Source: Micavibrio sp. (lineage in GTDB: Bacteria > Pseudomonadota > Alphaproteobacteria > Micavibrionales > Micavibrionaceae). Taken from it: a stretch of DNA of 23,533 nucleotides. Positions within the stretch are counted from its first letter, which is position 1; every line of letters begins with the position of its first letter. The stretch covers positions 1 to 23,533 of the forward strand of contig JAMONE010000233.1 of the NCBI GenBank assembly GCA_027066695.1, read 5' to 3'. A program made the position numbers and the translations under genes. Below, piece by piece: positions 1 to 6,827 of the stretch. Below the pieces are notes generated by a model. That model ran no database searches. It was given only the letters and a program-made list of their open reading frames with translations, and was not told the origin of the DNA.

Positions 1-168
1 CAGAGATGCAGGAACAAAACTATTATCACCAGTTTGCACAAGAACATATACATCATATGCGCCTGATGCTGTCATTGAATTAAAAGCATCTGTAGCACCA
101 CCAAACATCTGATCGCCAATTGCTTTCACAACGTCCACTGTAGTTACTCCTGAAGTATCAGCCATCAT
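1..168 (-). CDS. Unrecognised protein, N-terminal part only
   Basis: The reading frame is open from an ATG at 168 (or the next ATG at 165) to the window edge, so only about the first 56 residues are visible. It begins MMADTSGVTTVDVVKAIG and continues with FGGATDAFNSMTASGAYDVY. There is no signal peptide or transmembrane segment, and the visible part is small-residue rich and soluble. A strong AAGGGG ribosome site lies 5-8 bases upstream of the two ATGs, which supports a real gene start. I do not recognise the family. It is divergent from leuC, with about 167 bp of shared intergenic DNA. Confidence 0.6.
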   Translation of the reverse strand, partial: MMADTSGVTTVDVVKAIGDQMFGGATDAFNSMTASGAYDVYVLVQTGDNSFVPASL

Positions 169-268
169 ATTCACCCCTTAAAATTATAATTCACCCGCGC
201 CATTCGCGCTGTTTTTTCTTATTATGCAATATATCATATCATAAAAGCAAATAAATTCTCACAAAAAC

Positions 269-297
269 TCGACAAAATACATATTTCAAACTATACC
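269..297 (+). promoter_or_regulatory. Candidate sigma70-type promoter of the leuC operon
   Basis: TCGACA (269-274, five of six matches to TTGACA), a spacer of exactly 17 bases, then TATACC (292-297, four of six matches to TATAAT). The predicted start is near 304, about 32 bases before the leuC ATG. No leader peptide rich in leucine codons and no attenuator is visible in this short leader, so control by a DNA-binding regulator is more likely than attenuation. Confidence 0.5.
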
Positions 298-335
298 CTA
301 GATATCTTAATAAAATTTAAAGCACGAGTAAAATC

Positions 336-1736
336 ATGGCACAGCGCACTTTATATCAAAAAATCTGGGATGATCATGTTATTGAAAGCCAAGATGAAGG
401 CACTTGCCTGATCTATATTGACCGCCACTTGGTTCACGAAGTTACATCGCCGCAAGCATTTGAGGGGCTTCGCGCAGCGGGGCGCACAGTGCATAAGCGA
501 GCCAATACTCTGGCGGTGCTGGATCACAACGTGCCTACAACTGATCGCTCTGCTCCTATCGAAGAGGGCGACAGCAAGACACAGATTGAGGCTTTGCGTA
601 AAAACTGCAAGGAATTTGGCATTACTCTGTTTGATTTAAACGACAAGCGTCAAGGCGTTGTCCATATTATCGGCCCTGAGCAAGGCTTTTCCCTACCAGG
701 GATGACGATAGTTTGCGGCGATAGCCACACCTCTACTCACGGCGCGTTCGGCTCGCTGGCATTTGGTATTGGCACATCCGAGGTTGAACATGTGCTAGCC
801 ACACAAACACTAATCCAAAAGCCTTCCAAGAATATGCGCATCACAGTTAATGGCGATCTCTCAAACGGCGTTAGCGCGAAGGACATGATCTTGCATATTA
901 TCGGCGAGATTGGCACTGCGGGCGGCACTGGATATGTCATTGAATATGCTGGGCAAGCTGTGCGTAATCTTTCCATGGACGGGCGCATGACGCTTTGTAA
1001 TATGGCGATTGAAGCTGGCGCGCGCTCTGGGCTTGTTGCGCCTGATGACACAACGTTTGAGTACGTAAAAGGCCGCGCTATGTCCCCCGAAGGCACGCAA
1101 TTAGAGCAAGCCATTACCTACTGGAAGACATTATTTTCTGATGCAGATGCCGTATTTGATAAGGAAATAACCATAGAGGCAAGCGATATCGCCCCTACCC
1201 TAACATGGGGAACTTCGCCCGAAGATGTCGTACCTATAACAGAATGTGTGCCCTATCCGTCCGATTTCAGCGATCCTGCCAAGCAAGAATCTGTGAAAAG
1301 AATGCTTGATTATATGGGCTTGGAATCAGGCACTAAAATGCAAGATATCGCCGTGGACGTAGTATTTATCGGCTCTTGCACTAATGGCCGTATAGAAGAT
1401 TTACGCGCCGTCGCTGAAATAGCCAAAGGCAAGAAAGTTGCCGATAACGTTGAGGCCATGATCGTACCAGGCTCTGGCCTTGTAAAAGCACAAGCCGAAG
1501 CGGAAGGCCTAGCCGATATATTAATAGATGCTGGCTTTGACTGGCGCGAGGCAGGATGCTCTATGTGCCTTGGCATGAACCCTGATCAGCTTAAGCCAAA
1601 GCAACGCTGCGCTTCTACATCTAACCGTAACTTCGAAGGCAGGCAAGGCCGCGGCGGACGCACGCATCTTGTATCTCCCGCTATGGCAGCTGCGGCAGCA
1701 ATAACAGGAAAGCTAAGTGATGTCAGAGAGCTATAG
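336..1736 (+). CDS. leuC: 3-isopropylmalate dehydratase large subunit
   Basis: Catalyses, with LeuD, the isomerisation of 2-isopropylmalate to 3-isopropylmalate in cytoplasmic leucine biosynthesis. The 466 residues match the usual length of the bacterial enzyme. The aconitase-family motifs are intact: CGDSHTSTHGAFG around residue 129, SCTNGRIEDLR with Cys348, and AGCSMCLGMNPD with Cys408 and Cys411. These three cysteines are the expected [4Fe-4S] cluster ligands. The C-terminus carries the family block RCASTSNRNFEGRQGRGGR. The ATG start gives the standard N-terminus (LYQKIWDDHV); its ribosome site is weak. It is the first gene of the operon, but its partner leuD is about 1.15 kb downstream, separated by two unrelated genes and repeats. 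Confidence 0.97.
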   Translation: MAQRTLYQKIWDDHVIESQDEGTCLIYIDRHLVHEVTSPQAFEGLRAAGRTVHKRANTLAVLDHNVPTTDRSAPIEEGDSKTQIEALRKNCKEFGITLFDLNDKRQGVVHIIGPEQGFSLPGMTIVCGDSHTSTHGAFGSLAFGIGTSEVEHVLATQTLIQKPSKNMRITVNGDLSNGVSAKDMILHIIGEIGTAGGTGYVIEYAGQAVRNLSMDGRMTLCNMAIEAGARSGLVAPDDTTFEYVKGRAMSPEGTQLEQAITYWKTLFSDADAVFDKEITIEASDIAPTLTWGTSPEDVVPITECVPYPSDFSDPAKQESVKRMLDYMGLESGTKMQDIAVDVVFIGSCTNGRIEDLRAVAEIAKGKKVADNVEAMIVPGSGLVKAQAEAEGLADILIDAGFDWREAGCSMCLGMNPDQLKPKQRCASTSNRNFEGRQGRGGRTHLVSPAMAAAAAITGKLSDVREL

Positions 1737-1746
1737 TTACCACAAT

Positions 1747-1803
1747 GTCATGCTGAATTTATTTCAGCATCCATTTTAGATCCTGAAACAAGTTCAGGAT
1801 GAC
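1747..1803. repeat. Double-hairpin intergenic palindromic repeat
   Basis: Two 25-base arms (1747-1771 and 1779-1803) are inverted relative to each other with 21 of 25 positions pairing, around a 7-base spacer. Each arm is also a hairpin by itself: ATGCTGAA/TTCAGCAT in the left arm and ATCCTGAA/TTCAGGAT in the right, each with a 5-base loop. The G/C difference between arms is matched by its partner, so both small hairpins stay perfectly paired. The element fills the gap between leuC and the next gene, whose ribosome site (GAAGG) begins right after the right arm. Confidence 0.8.
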
Positions 1804-1816
1804 TGAAGGTTAAATA

Positions 1817-2497
1817 ATGATAAATATGAATAAATATTCAAATAATTTCGACTTTGCAAGCGATGAGACATGTCAAAATATTTTCAAGCCCTTCATCGAA
1901 AGCGAGATGAGCGAGCTTAAATCCTACGACGATAAACGCCCCGAGGGTATCACCTATATTTTCCACGAACATGCACAGCGCGTAGCCAATAATATGCGTA
2001 GCACTTGCCTCCATATGGGACTTAGTGAAATTGTGGCTAATAATATGTATTGGGCTATATTACCCCACGATATCGGCAAGAAAAACCTACCGCTTGATGT
2101 TTGGGACAAGGAAGAAAAACCTAGCGGCAATCTAAAGAAATTCCGCCGCACTCATACTTTGCTCGGTGCGCAAATTGTGCAGGAATATTTCCCAGATATA
2201 GACCACCCATTCAAAGATTTGATGATTGATATCATGGCTAATCATCACGAGCAAATGGATGGCGGCGGCACTCATAACATAGAGCCAGAGCAGCTTTCCA
2301 TGCCTGTACGTCTCGCCGCAATTGTCGAAGCTTATGATGGTTGGCGGATATGGCGACCGCATTATGAGGATCGTGATATATCAATTCCCGCCGTCATAAA
2401 ACGCATGCGCGAGGAAAAAGGCGCTGATATTTTTGACATGGATTTATTTGAATCCTTTGCAGAAATGAAAATGATGGAATATGATGCGGGACTATAA
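1817..2497 (+). CDS. HD-GYP-like HD domain phosphohydrolase
   Basis: A 226-residue soluble protein made almost entirely of an HD metal-dependent phosphohydrolase domain. Visible metal-site positions are His52 (EHAQRV), His84-Asp85 (HDIGKK), His113 (HTLLGAQI), His143-His144 (HHEQMDGGG) and Asp174 (AIVEAYDGW). This spacing and the HDIGK and HHE..DG.G blocks are those of the HD-GYP group, whose known members hydrolyse cyclic di-GMP. The diagnostic GYP is replaced by GTH and the usual DALT..RPY block by YDGWRIWRPHY, so the substrate cannot be assigned. There is no receiver or sensor domain. The ATG at 1817 has GAAGG seven bases upstream. It lies between leuC and leuD and has no known role in leucine synthesis, so a recent insertion or simple co-transcription is likely. 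Confidence 0.85.
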   Translation: MINMNKYSNNFDFASDETCQNIFKPFIESEMSELKSYDDKRPEGITYIFHEHAQRVANNMRSTCLHMGLSEIVANNMYWAILPHDIGKKNLPLDVWDKEEKPSGNLKKFRRTHTLLGAQIVQEYFPDIDHPFKDLMIDIMANHHEQMDGGGTHNIEPEQLSMPVRLAAIVEAYDGWRIWRPHYEDRDISIPAVIKRMREEKGADIFDMDLFESFAEMKMMEYDAGL

Positions 2498-2507
2498 AAG
2501 CCGCCCC

Positions 2508-2533
2508 GTCATTGCGAGCGAAGCGCGGCAATC
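2508..2533 (+). repeat. Left copy of short palindromic repeat flanking the GIY-YIG gene
   Basis: The repeat starts GTCATTGCGAG and ends CGCGGCAATC, with a short GCGAAGC fold in the middle. It is the common alphaproteobacterial type of interspersed palindrome. An inverted copy with the same ends lies at 2841-2872. The bases just after it supply the AG-rich ribosome site of the GIY-YIG gene. Confidence 0.8.
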
Positions 2534-2546
2534 CAAGAGAGAGTAA

Positions 2547-2837
2547 ATGAAACAACCTGCTATCTATATTATTACAAACAAAAAATATGGTACGCTTTAT
2601 ACTAGCGTAACATCAAACTTAATTCAAAGGATATACCAACATAAAAACAAAATAACGCCAGGTTTTGCTGCAAAATATAATTGCACCAGACTTGTCTATT
2701 ATGAGATTTACGATGATATAGGCGATGCTATTGCAAGAGAAAAACAAATCAAATCTGGATCACGGAAGAAAAAAATGTCATTAATTGACAACATTAACCC
2801 AAATTGGAATGATTTATATAAACATATAACACAATAA
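2547..2837 (+). CDS. Small GIY-YIG domain protein, catalytic motif altered
   Basis: A 96-residue single-domain GIY-YIG protein of the short standalone type. The GIY strand is AIY (Tyr7), followed by GTLY-TS-VTS, so the expected YIG is Tyr18-Thr19-Ser20. Arg28 (NLIQRIYQH), His32 and the catalytic-type Glu65 (AIAREKQIK) are in place. The family cuts DNA through Tyr, Arg and Glu; the loss of the YIG glycine makes activity doubtful here. Codon use is plainly more AT-rich than in the leu genes on either side. The gene is enclosed by inverted repeats (2508-2533 and 2841-2872), and an AAGAGAGAG ribosome site precedes the ATG. Together they look like a small inserted cassette. Confidence 0.85.
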   Translation: MKQPAIYIITNKKYGTLYTSVTSNLIQRIYQHKNKITPGFAAKYNCTRLVYYEIYDDIGDAIAREKQIKSGSRKKKMSLIDNINPNWNDLYKHITQ

Positions 2838-2840
2838 ATA

Positions 2841-2872
2841 GATTGCCGCGGAGCTACGCTCCTCGCAATGAC
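2841..2872 (-). repeat. Right, inverted copy of short palindromic repeat
   Basis: Read on the minus strand it has the same ends as the copy at 2508-2533 (GTCATTGCGAG and CGCGGCAATC), but the centre is replaced by a different small hairpin, GAGC-GTA-GCTC. Its outer end abuts AAGGACGG, the ribosome site of leuD. The centre has changed while still folding back, as expected if structure is what is maintained. Confidence 0.8.
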
Positions 2873-2886
2873 AAGGACGGAAAACC

Positions 2887-3483
2887 ATGCAACCATTCAC
2901 CAAATTAAATGCCCGCGCTATTCCGCTGGATATGATTAATATTGACACGGATATTATAGTGCCGAAGCAATTCCTTAAGACGGTTAAGCGCACAGGGCTT
3001 GGGGTTAATGCGTTTTACAATCTGCGCTATGACGAGAGCGGCAATGAAAACCCTGATTTTGTGGTGAATAAGCCAGAATATAGCGGCGCGGAGATACTTA
3101 TCACGGGCGAGAATTTCGGCTGTGGTTCTAGCCGTGAGCATGCTCCATGGGCGATATTGGATATGGGAATCCGCTGTATTATATCGCCAAGTTTTGCCGA
3201 TATTTTCTTCAGTAATAGCTTTAAAAACGGAATCTTGCCGATTGAGCTCCCGCAAGAGCAAGTTAATGAATTAATGCTGGAGGCCAAGGAAAACCCTGAC
3301 GCATCCATAGAAATTGACTTGGAAAAACAAACCATTACTCGCGGAAATAAATTCTCATATAGCTTTGAAATTGACCCCTTTAGAAAACATTGCCTGCTTA
3401 ACGGCCTTGATGATATTGGCCTGACATTGCAGAAAAAACCTGCTATCACCAAATTCGAACAACAAAATAAACCTTGGATATAA
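2887..3483 (+). CDS. leuD: 3-isopropylmalate dehydratase small subunit
   Basis: Swivel-domain subunit that completes the active site of LeuC. Its 198 residues are the normal bacterial length. Typical blocks are DMINIDTDIIVPKQFLKT near the N-terminus, GENFGCGSSREHAPWAI (substrate-binding serine/arginine loop) and the following SPSFADIFFSNSFKNGILPI. The ATG at 2887 has AAGGACGG upstream. The gene lies three bases before leuB, so the two are probably translated together. Nothing suggests damage despite the adjacent repeat insertion. Confidence 0.97.
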   Translation: MQPFTKLNARAIPLDMINIDTDIIVPKQFLKTVKRTGLGVNAFYNLRYDESGNENPDFVVNKPEYSGAEILITGENFGCGSSREHAPWAILDMGIRCIISPSFADIFFSNSFKNGILPIELPQEQVNELMLEAKENPDASIEIDLEKQTITRGNKFSYSFEIDPFRKHCLLNGLDDIGLTLQKKPAITKFEQQNKPWI

Positions 3484-3486
3484 CTA

Positions 3487-4578
3487 ATGACACACACGTA
3501 CAGCATTCAAATTCTTGCAGGAGACGGCATCGGCCCCGAAATTATGGCAGAGGTCAAAAAGCTTATTGGCTGGATTAATAGCAATACCGAAATCAATATA
3601 AATACCCGCGATGGACTTATTGGCGGCGCGTCCATTGATACGTACGGCAATCCTTTAGATGATACAACGCTCGCGCAATGCCGCAAAGCCGATGCCATAA
3701 TGCTTGGCGCGGTTGGTGGGCCTAAATGGAATGATGTTGAGTATAATTTGCGCCCTGAAGCGGGGCTTCTCAAACTTCGTAAAGAACTGGAATTATTCGC
3801 TAATCTGCGCCCTGCCCTTGTGTTTGATGCGCTTATTGATGCCTCGACATTAAAGCCTGAAATCGTGCGCGGCCTTGATATTTTAATCGTGCGCGAGCTA
3901 ACTGGCGGCGTATATTTCGGTGAGCCACGCGGCATTGAGGATTTAGGCAATGGCCAGCGTCGCGGCGTAAATACACAAGTTTATGAAACATATGAGATAG
4001 AGCGCGTCGCCCGCGTTGCCTTTGAGCTTGCCCGTAAACGCGGTAACAAAGTACATTCTTGCGAAAAAGCCAATGTTATGGAATCGGGTAAACTCTGGCG
4101 TGAAGATGTTACATCTCTTCATGCTAAAGAATTTAGTGATGTAGAGTTAGAACATATGTACGCAGATAACTGCGCCATGCAACTATTGCGAAATCCATCA
4201 CAATTTGATGTTATTGTTACCGATAATCTATTTGGTGATATCATCTCTGATGAAGCGGCAATGCTTACGGGATCACTAGGAATGCTGCCCTCCGCCTCAC
4301 TAGGTCATGTCGGGTCAGTGGCTCTGTATGAACCAGTTCACGGAAGCGCACCCGATATAGCAGGTCAAGGAAAAGCTAACCCGCTAGCCACTATCCTAAG
4401 CTTTTCCATGTGCTTAAGATATTCACTAAATCAAGGTGAAATCGCCGATAAAATAGAAGCTGCGGTAAAAGGCGTACTTAACTCAGGCACACGTACACCC
4501 GATATAATGGCGGATAAGTGTAATCAAGTATCGACATCCGAAATGGGAGATGCCATAATCGCTGCACTCGATACATAA
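3487..4578 (+). CDS. leuB: 3-isopropylmalate dehydrogenase
   Basis: NAD-dependent oxidative decarboxylation of 3-isopropylmalate to 2-oxo-4-methylpentanoate, the step after LeuCD. The 363 residues are the usual homodimer subunit length. Family motifs run in order: AGDGIGPEIM, LGAVGGPKWN, the substrate-specific RELTGGVYFGEPRG region, VYETYEIERVARVAFELA, HSCEKANVMESGKLW, the metal-binding VTDNLFGDIISDEAAML, and the NAD-binding EPVHGSAPDIAGQGKANP. All expected catalytic Lys, Tyr and Asp positions appear present. Only 3 bases separate it from leuD, and the NfeD gene follows after 14 bases. Confidence 0.97.
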   Translation: MTHTYSIQILAGDGIGPEIMAEVKKLIGWINSNTEININTRDGLIGGASIDTYGNPLDDTTLAQCRKADAIMLGAVGGPKWNDVEYNLRPEAGLLKLRKELELFANLRPALVFDALIDASTLKPEIVRGLDILIVRELTGGVYFGEPRGIEDLGNGQRRGVNTQVYETYEIERVARVAFELARKRGNKVHSCEKANVMESGKLWREDVTSLHAKEFSDVELEHMYADNCAMQLLRNPSQFDVIVTDNLFGDIISDEAAMLTGSLGMLPSASLGHVGSVALYEPVHGSAPDIAGQGKANPLATILSFSMCLRYSLNQGEIADKIEAAVKGVLNSGTRTPDIMADKCNQVSTSEMGDAIIAALDT

Positions 4579-4592
4579 AAGGATAATCAGAC

Positions 4593-5081
4593 ATGATAGC
4601 AAGCCTAATCATCGCGCTTCATTTGTTGGGAGTTATTTCTGTACAAAGCGCAATATCATCGCTTTATATCGCGGGGGCGCTGCTCATTGTTGCCGAGCTT
4701 GGCATTATCTCCTTCGGGCTTATCGCCTTTAACGGTGTAATTGCCATATACGCCGCCTATGCCCTGCAAGTTGGGAGCGACTTAATATTCGGTGTTCCTG
4801 TAGGCATTCCAACATTATTCGGCATAGCTTTTATTGAGTTTTTTGTAATTGGTTTAGTTGTTTTTGTTCATTTATGGCTTCGAAAGCAAAAAGCTATTAC
4901 TGGAAAACAAGCGATGCTAGGAGCAGAAGTTACTATCATTGAATGGAAAGACACTAACGGCTTTGTAAATTTTGAAGGTGAGATTTGGAAAGCTAAATCC
5001 AAAGATAAAATGGAATTAAATAAAGATGAAAAAGTAACAATAGAATCTATAAATAAATTAGAATTAATAATAACAGCTTAG
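4593..5081 (+). CDS. NfeD-like membrane protein (short form)
   Basis: A 162-residue protein with three to four hydrophobic segments in the first 100 residues, followed by a small soluble C-terminal domain. That domain has the NfeD OB-fold signature: a glycine and small residues (GKQAMLGAEVTI), a W, then GFVNFEGEIWKAKS and a closing KVTIESINKLELII. Short NfeD proteins are membrane partners of stomatin-like SPFH proteins, and here the slipin gene follows after 12 bases, the classic NfeD-slipin pair. It lacks the ClpP-like protease domain of long NfeD proteins. AAGGA lies upstream of the ATG. Confidence 0.88.
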   Translation: MIASLIIALHLLGVISVQSAISSLYIAGALLIVAELGIISFGLIAFNGVIAIYAAYALQVGSDLIFGVPVGIPTLFGIAFIEFFVIGLVVFVHLWLRKQKAITGKQAMLGAEVTIIEWKDTNGFVNFEGEIWKAKSKDKMELNKDEKVTIESINKLELIITA

Positions 5082-5093
5082 GAGACTCAAACC

Positions 5094-5852
5094 ATGCCAT
5101 TTTTTGTACCAATTATAGTTTTTCTGGTAATTATACTTATTGCATCAGTACGCATTATCCAAGAATATGAACGCGGTGTTATCTATACACTTGGTCGCTA
5201 TACCAGTAACCGTGGCCCAGGCGTACAGCTAATAATACCAGGCATTCAGCGTGTTTTAATCGTTGATATGCGTATCCGCACCGAAGATGTCCCTTCACAA
5301 GATGTTATCTCTAAAGATAATATCTCGGTTAGGGTGAATGCTGTGCTTTATTATCGCGTTGTTGATCCGGGTTTGGCTGTTAACAAAGTTGAGGACTTTA
5401 TCATGGCAACAAGCCAGCTAGCGCAAACTACGCTGCGATCTGTCCTTGGAAAACATGAATTAGATGAAATGCTGTCCAAACGTGATCAGCTTAATAAAGA
5501 TATTCAAGCTATTTTAGATCACCAAACTGAGGGATGGGGTATTAAAGTTACCAACGTCGAAATTAAAAATGTAGATATTGACCCAACAATGGTGCGCGCA
5601 ATTGCCAAGCAAGCCGAAGCAGAGCGCGAACGCCGAGCGAAGATAATTAATGCCGAAGGAGAGCTTCAAGCCGCTGAAAAGCTTGATCTAGCCGCTGAAA
5701 TACTAGCCAAACGCCCTGAGACTATGCAGCTGCGTTATCTTGGGACAATGGCAGAGTTCACCAATTCTAAAGGCAACACAATAATTCTTCCGCTGCCAAT
5801 GGATATTATGGGCGGAATAAAAGACATCGCCAAAGCCGCTGGTAAGAAATAG
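5094..5852 (+). CDS. Slipin (stomatin/SPFH family) membrane protein
   Basis: A 252-residue slipin. One N-terminal hydrophobic hairpin (residues 2-22) anchors it, followed by the SPFH domain with the family blocks QEYERGVIYTLGRY, GPGVQLIIPGIQRV, RIRTEDVPSQDVISKDNISV and VLYYRVVDP. The tail has the heptad-rich KQAEAERERRAKIINAEGE segment and LRYLGTMAEF. These proteins form membrane oligomers linked to membrane organisation and protein quality control. AGGAGA precedes the ATG. It is the last gene of the plus-strand operon and is followed at once by a terminator. Confidence 0.93.
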   Translation: MPFFVPIIVFLVIILIASVRIIQEYERGVIYTLGRYTSNRGPGVQLIIPGIQRVLIVDMRIRTEDVPSQDVISKDNISVRVNAVLYYRVVDPGLAVNKVEDFIMATSQLAQTTLRSVLGKHELDEMLSKRDQLNKDIQAILDHQTEGWGIKVTNVEIKNVDIDPTMVRAIAKQAEAERERRAKIINAEGELQAAEKLDLAAEILAKRPETMQLRYLGTMAEFTNSKGNTIILPLPMDIMGGIKDIAKAAGKK

Positions 5853-5863
5853 CGCGCACAAAA

Positions 5864-5893
5864 AAAAGAGGCTGAACAAACCCAGCCTCTTTT
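5864..5893. terminator. Bidirectional rho-independent terminator between slipin and prepilin genes
   Basis: An 11-bp perfect stem, AAAAGAGGCTG (5864-5874) with CAGCCTCTTTT (5883-5893), and an 8-base loop. The core is GC-rich and a T run follows on the plus strand; an equivalent run (RC of the A run from 5861) follows on the minus strand. It sits between the converging ends of the slipin (plus) and prepilin (minus) genes and serves both. Confidence 0.88.
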
Positions 5894-5917
5894 CGTAAGT
5901 TATAATTAGTGTAAGAC

Positions 5918-6634
5918 TTATAATTGTATGCGTATAGCCAAAGCACAACCAATCGCGCTACGATTCTCAATATAAGCGCCCGCAGCATCAGAACAAGCAG
6001 TAGCAGAACCTGAGGATATAACGCCGCCTCTAATTGCTACACCATCATCCATCTTACGATCAATTCGACCAGCTTGAAGCGGTGATAAAGCGATAGCATT
6101 ACCTGTCGCGCCAGAAGCAACAAGGCCAAGCCATATGCCTGATCTTGCTGTACCTGCGGTGGCATTACCCAAAGCCGCACCAACCTGCGTTCCCGGAACT
6201 ATTTGGGTTCCTGGAATATTCATTTGCAAGTAAGTATCCGCAACCGCAGTAACATCAGCGCCAGTCAATAGATCTGCACCACCTAGATGTCTGAAGAAAT
6301 TAGCGGCCTCAGCATCCGGAGTAGCAACCAACGGAACTGTTTCCAATGAAGCATTACCGTTACCATCAAAACATGGAGCAACACACCCTGGAACGCGCGC
6401 AACTGCATTATTCATATCACCTGGCATTGCCGAATAAATATCACGGAATGTCGATGCCGCAGCGTCAACACCTTTAATATTTGCAATTGTTGAAGTAACT
6501 TGCGCGTTGGCAATCATTTCCTGACCTTTCAGGATACCACCAATCAACAAACCAATAATTACCATCACAATGGCAAGCTCAACAAGTGTAAAGCCCTTTT
6601 CATCACGTATGGATTTTTGAGTACTTATATTCAT
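5918..6634 (-). CDS. Type IV prepilin / major pilin candidate
   Basis: A class III signal peptide and pilin N-helix are visible: a short charged leader, then the cleavage site KG^FTLVELAIVMVIIGLLIGG, with glutamate at mature position 5. The remaining region is a Gly/Ala/Thr-rich globular domain of roughly 200 residues. It holds four cysteines in two pairs (VPGCVAPC; TACSDAAG...IGCAL), the last pair suiting a C-terminal disulfide loop. The ATG at 6634 (238 residues) is chosen over an upstream in-frame ATG at 6739 because TGAGGAG lies 9 bases before it and the leader becomes a normal length. It closes the pilus locus and is probably processed by the peptidase encoded at 12760-13521. Confidence 0.92.
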   Translation of the reverse strand: MNISTQKSIRDEKGFTLVELAIVMVIIGLLIGGILKGQEMIANAQVTSTIANIKGVDAAASTFRDIYSAMPGDMNNAVARVPGCVAPCFDGNGNASLETVPLVATPDAEAANFFRHLGGADLLTGADVTAVADTYLQMNIPGTQIVPGTQVGAALGNATAGTARSGIWLGLVASGATGNAIALSPLQAGRIDRKMDDGVAIRGGVISSGSATACSDAAGAYIENRSAIGCALAIRIQL

Positions 6635-6737
6635 ATTATTTTTCTCCTCATAAGAATTTTTAAAAAACATGTAGTTAAATAGAGATTGTTTAAAAAATAT
6701 GCTGGACAGCATGAAACGAATCATACACGCATTTTTC

Positions 6738-6743
6738 ATTATA
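6738..6743 (-). promoter_or_regulatory. Possible -10 element for the prepilin gene
   Basis: TATAAT on the minus strand, preceded by TGTTA in an AT-rich stretch; the -35 region is poor (TTCTTG at 17 bases). A start near 6731 would give a leader of about 97 bases, which contains the dyad ATGCTG-GA-CAGCAT at 6699-6712. Separate expression of an abundant pilin would make sense, but the match alone is weak. Confidence 0.35.
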
Positions 6744-6783
6744 TAACAGCCCTAATATAACAAGAATGACTAATTTTCCTTAA

Positions 6784-6799
6784 AAAACTCTTAAGTTTT
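6784..6799 (-). terminator. Weak candidate terminator after the 247-residue gene
   Basis: Minus-strand hairpin AAAACT/AGTTTT with a 4-base loop followed by T residues, about 30 bases past the stop codon at 6828. The stem is short and AT-only at its ends, so termination would be partial at best and some readthrough into the pilin gene is plausible. Confidence 0.3.
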
Positions 6800-6827
6800 G
6801 AAGAAATTATCAAAAATATATGTAATT

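Noticed and set aside
197..217. GCGC hairpin followed by six T on the plus strand
   Set aside because: The stem is only four pairs and no plus-strand gene ends there; it more likely lies in the leader of the leftmost minus-strand gene.
737..1114. 125-codon open frame opposite leuC
   Set aside because: It lies wholly within conserved leuC and its codon pattern is that of an antisense shadow.
5918..6739. Upstream ATG at 6739 for the prepilin
   Set aside because: It gives a 50-residue leader unlike prepilins and has no ribosome site; the ATG at 6634 has both features right.
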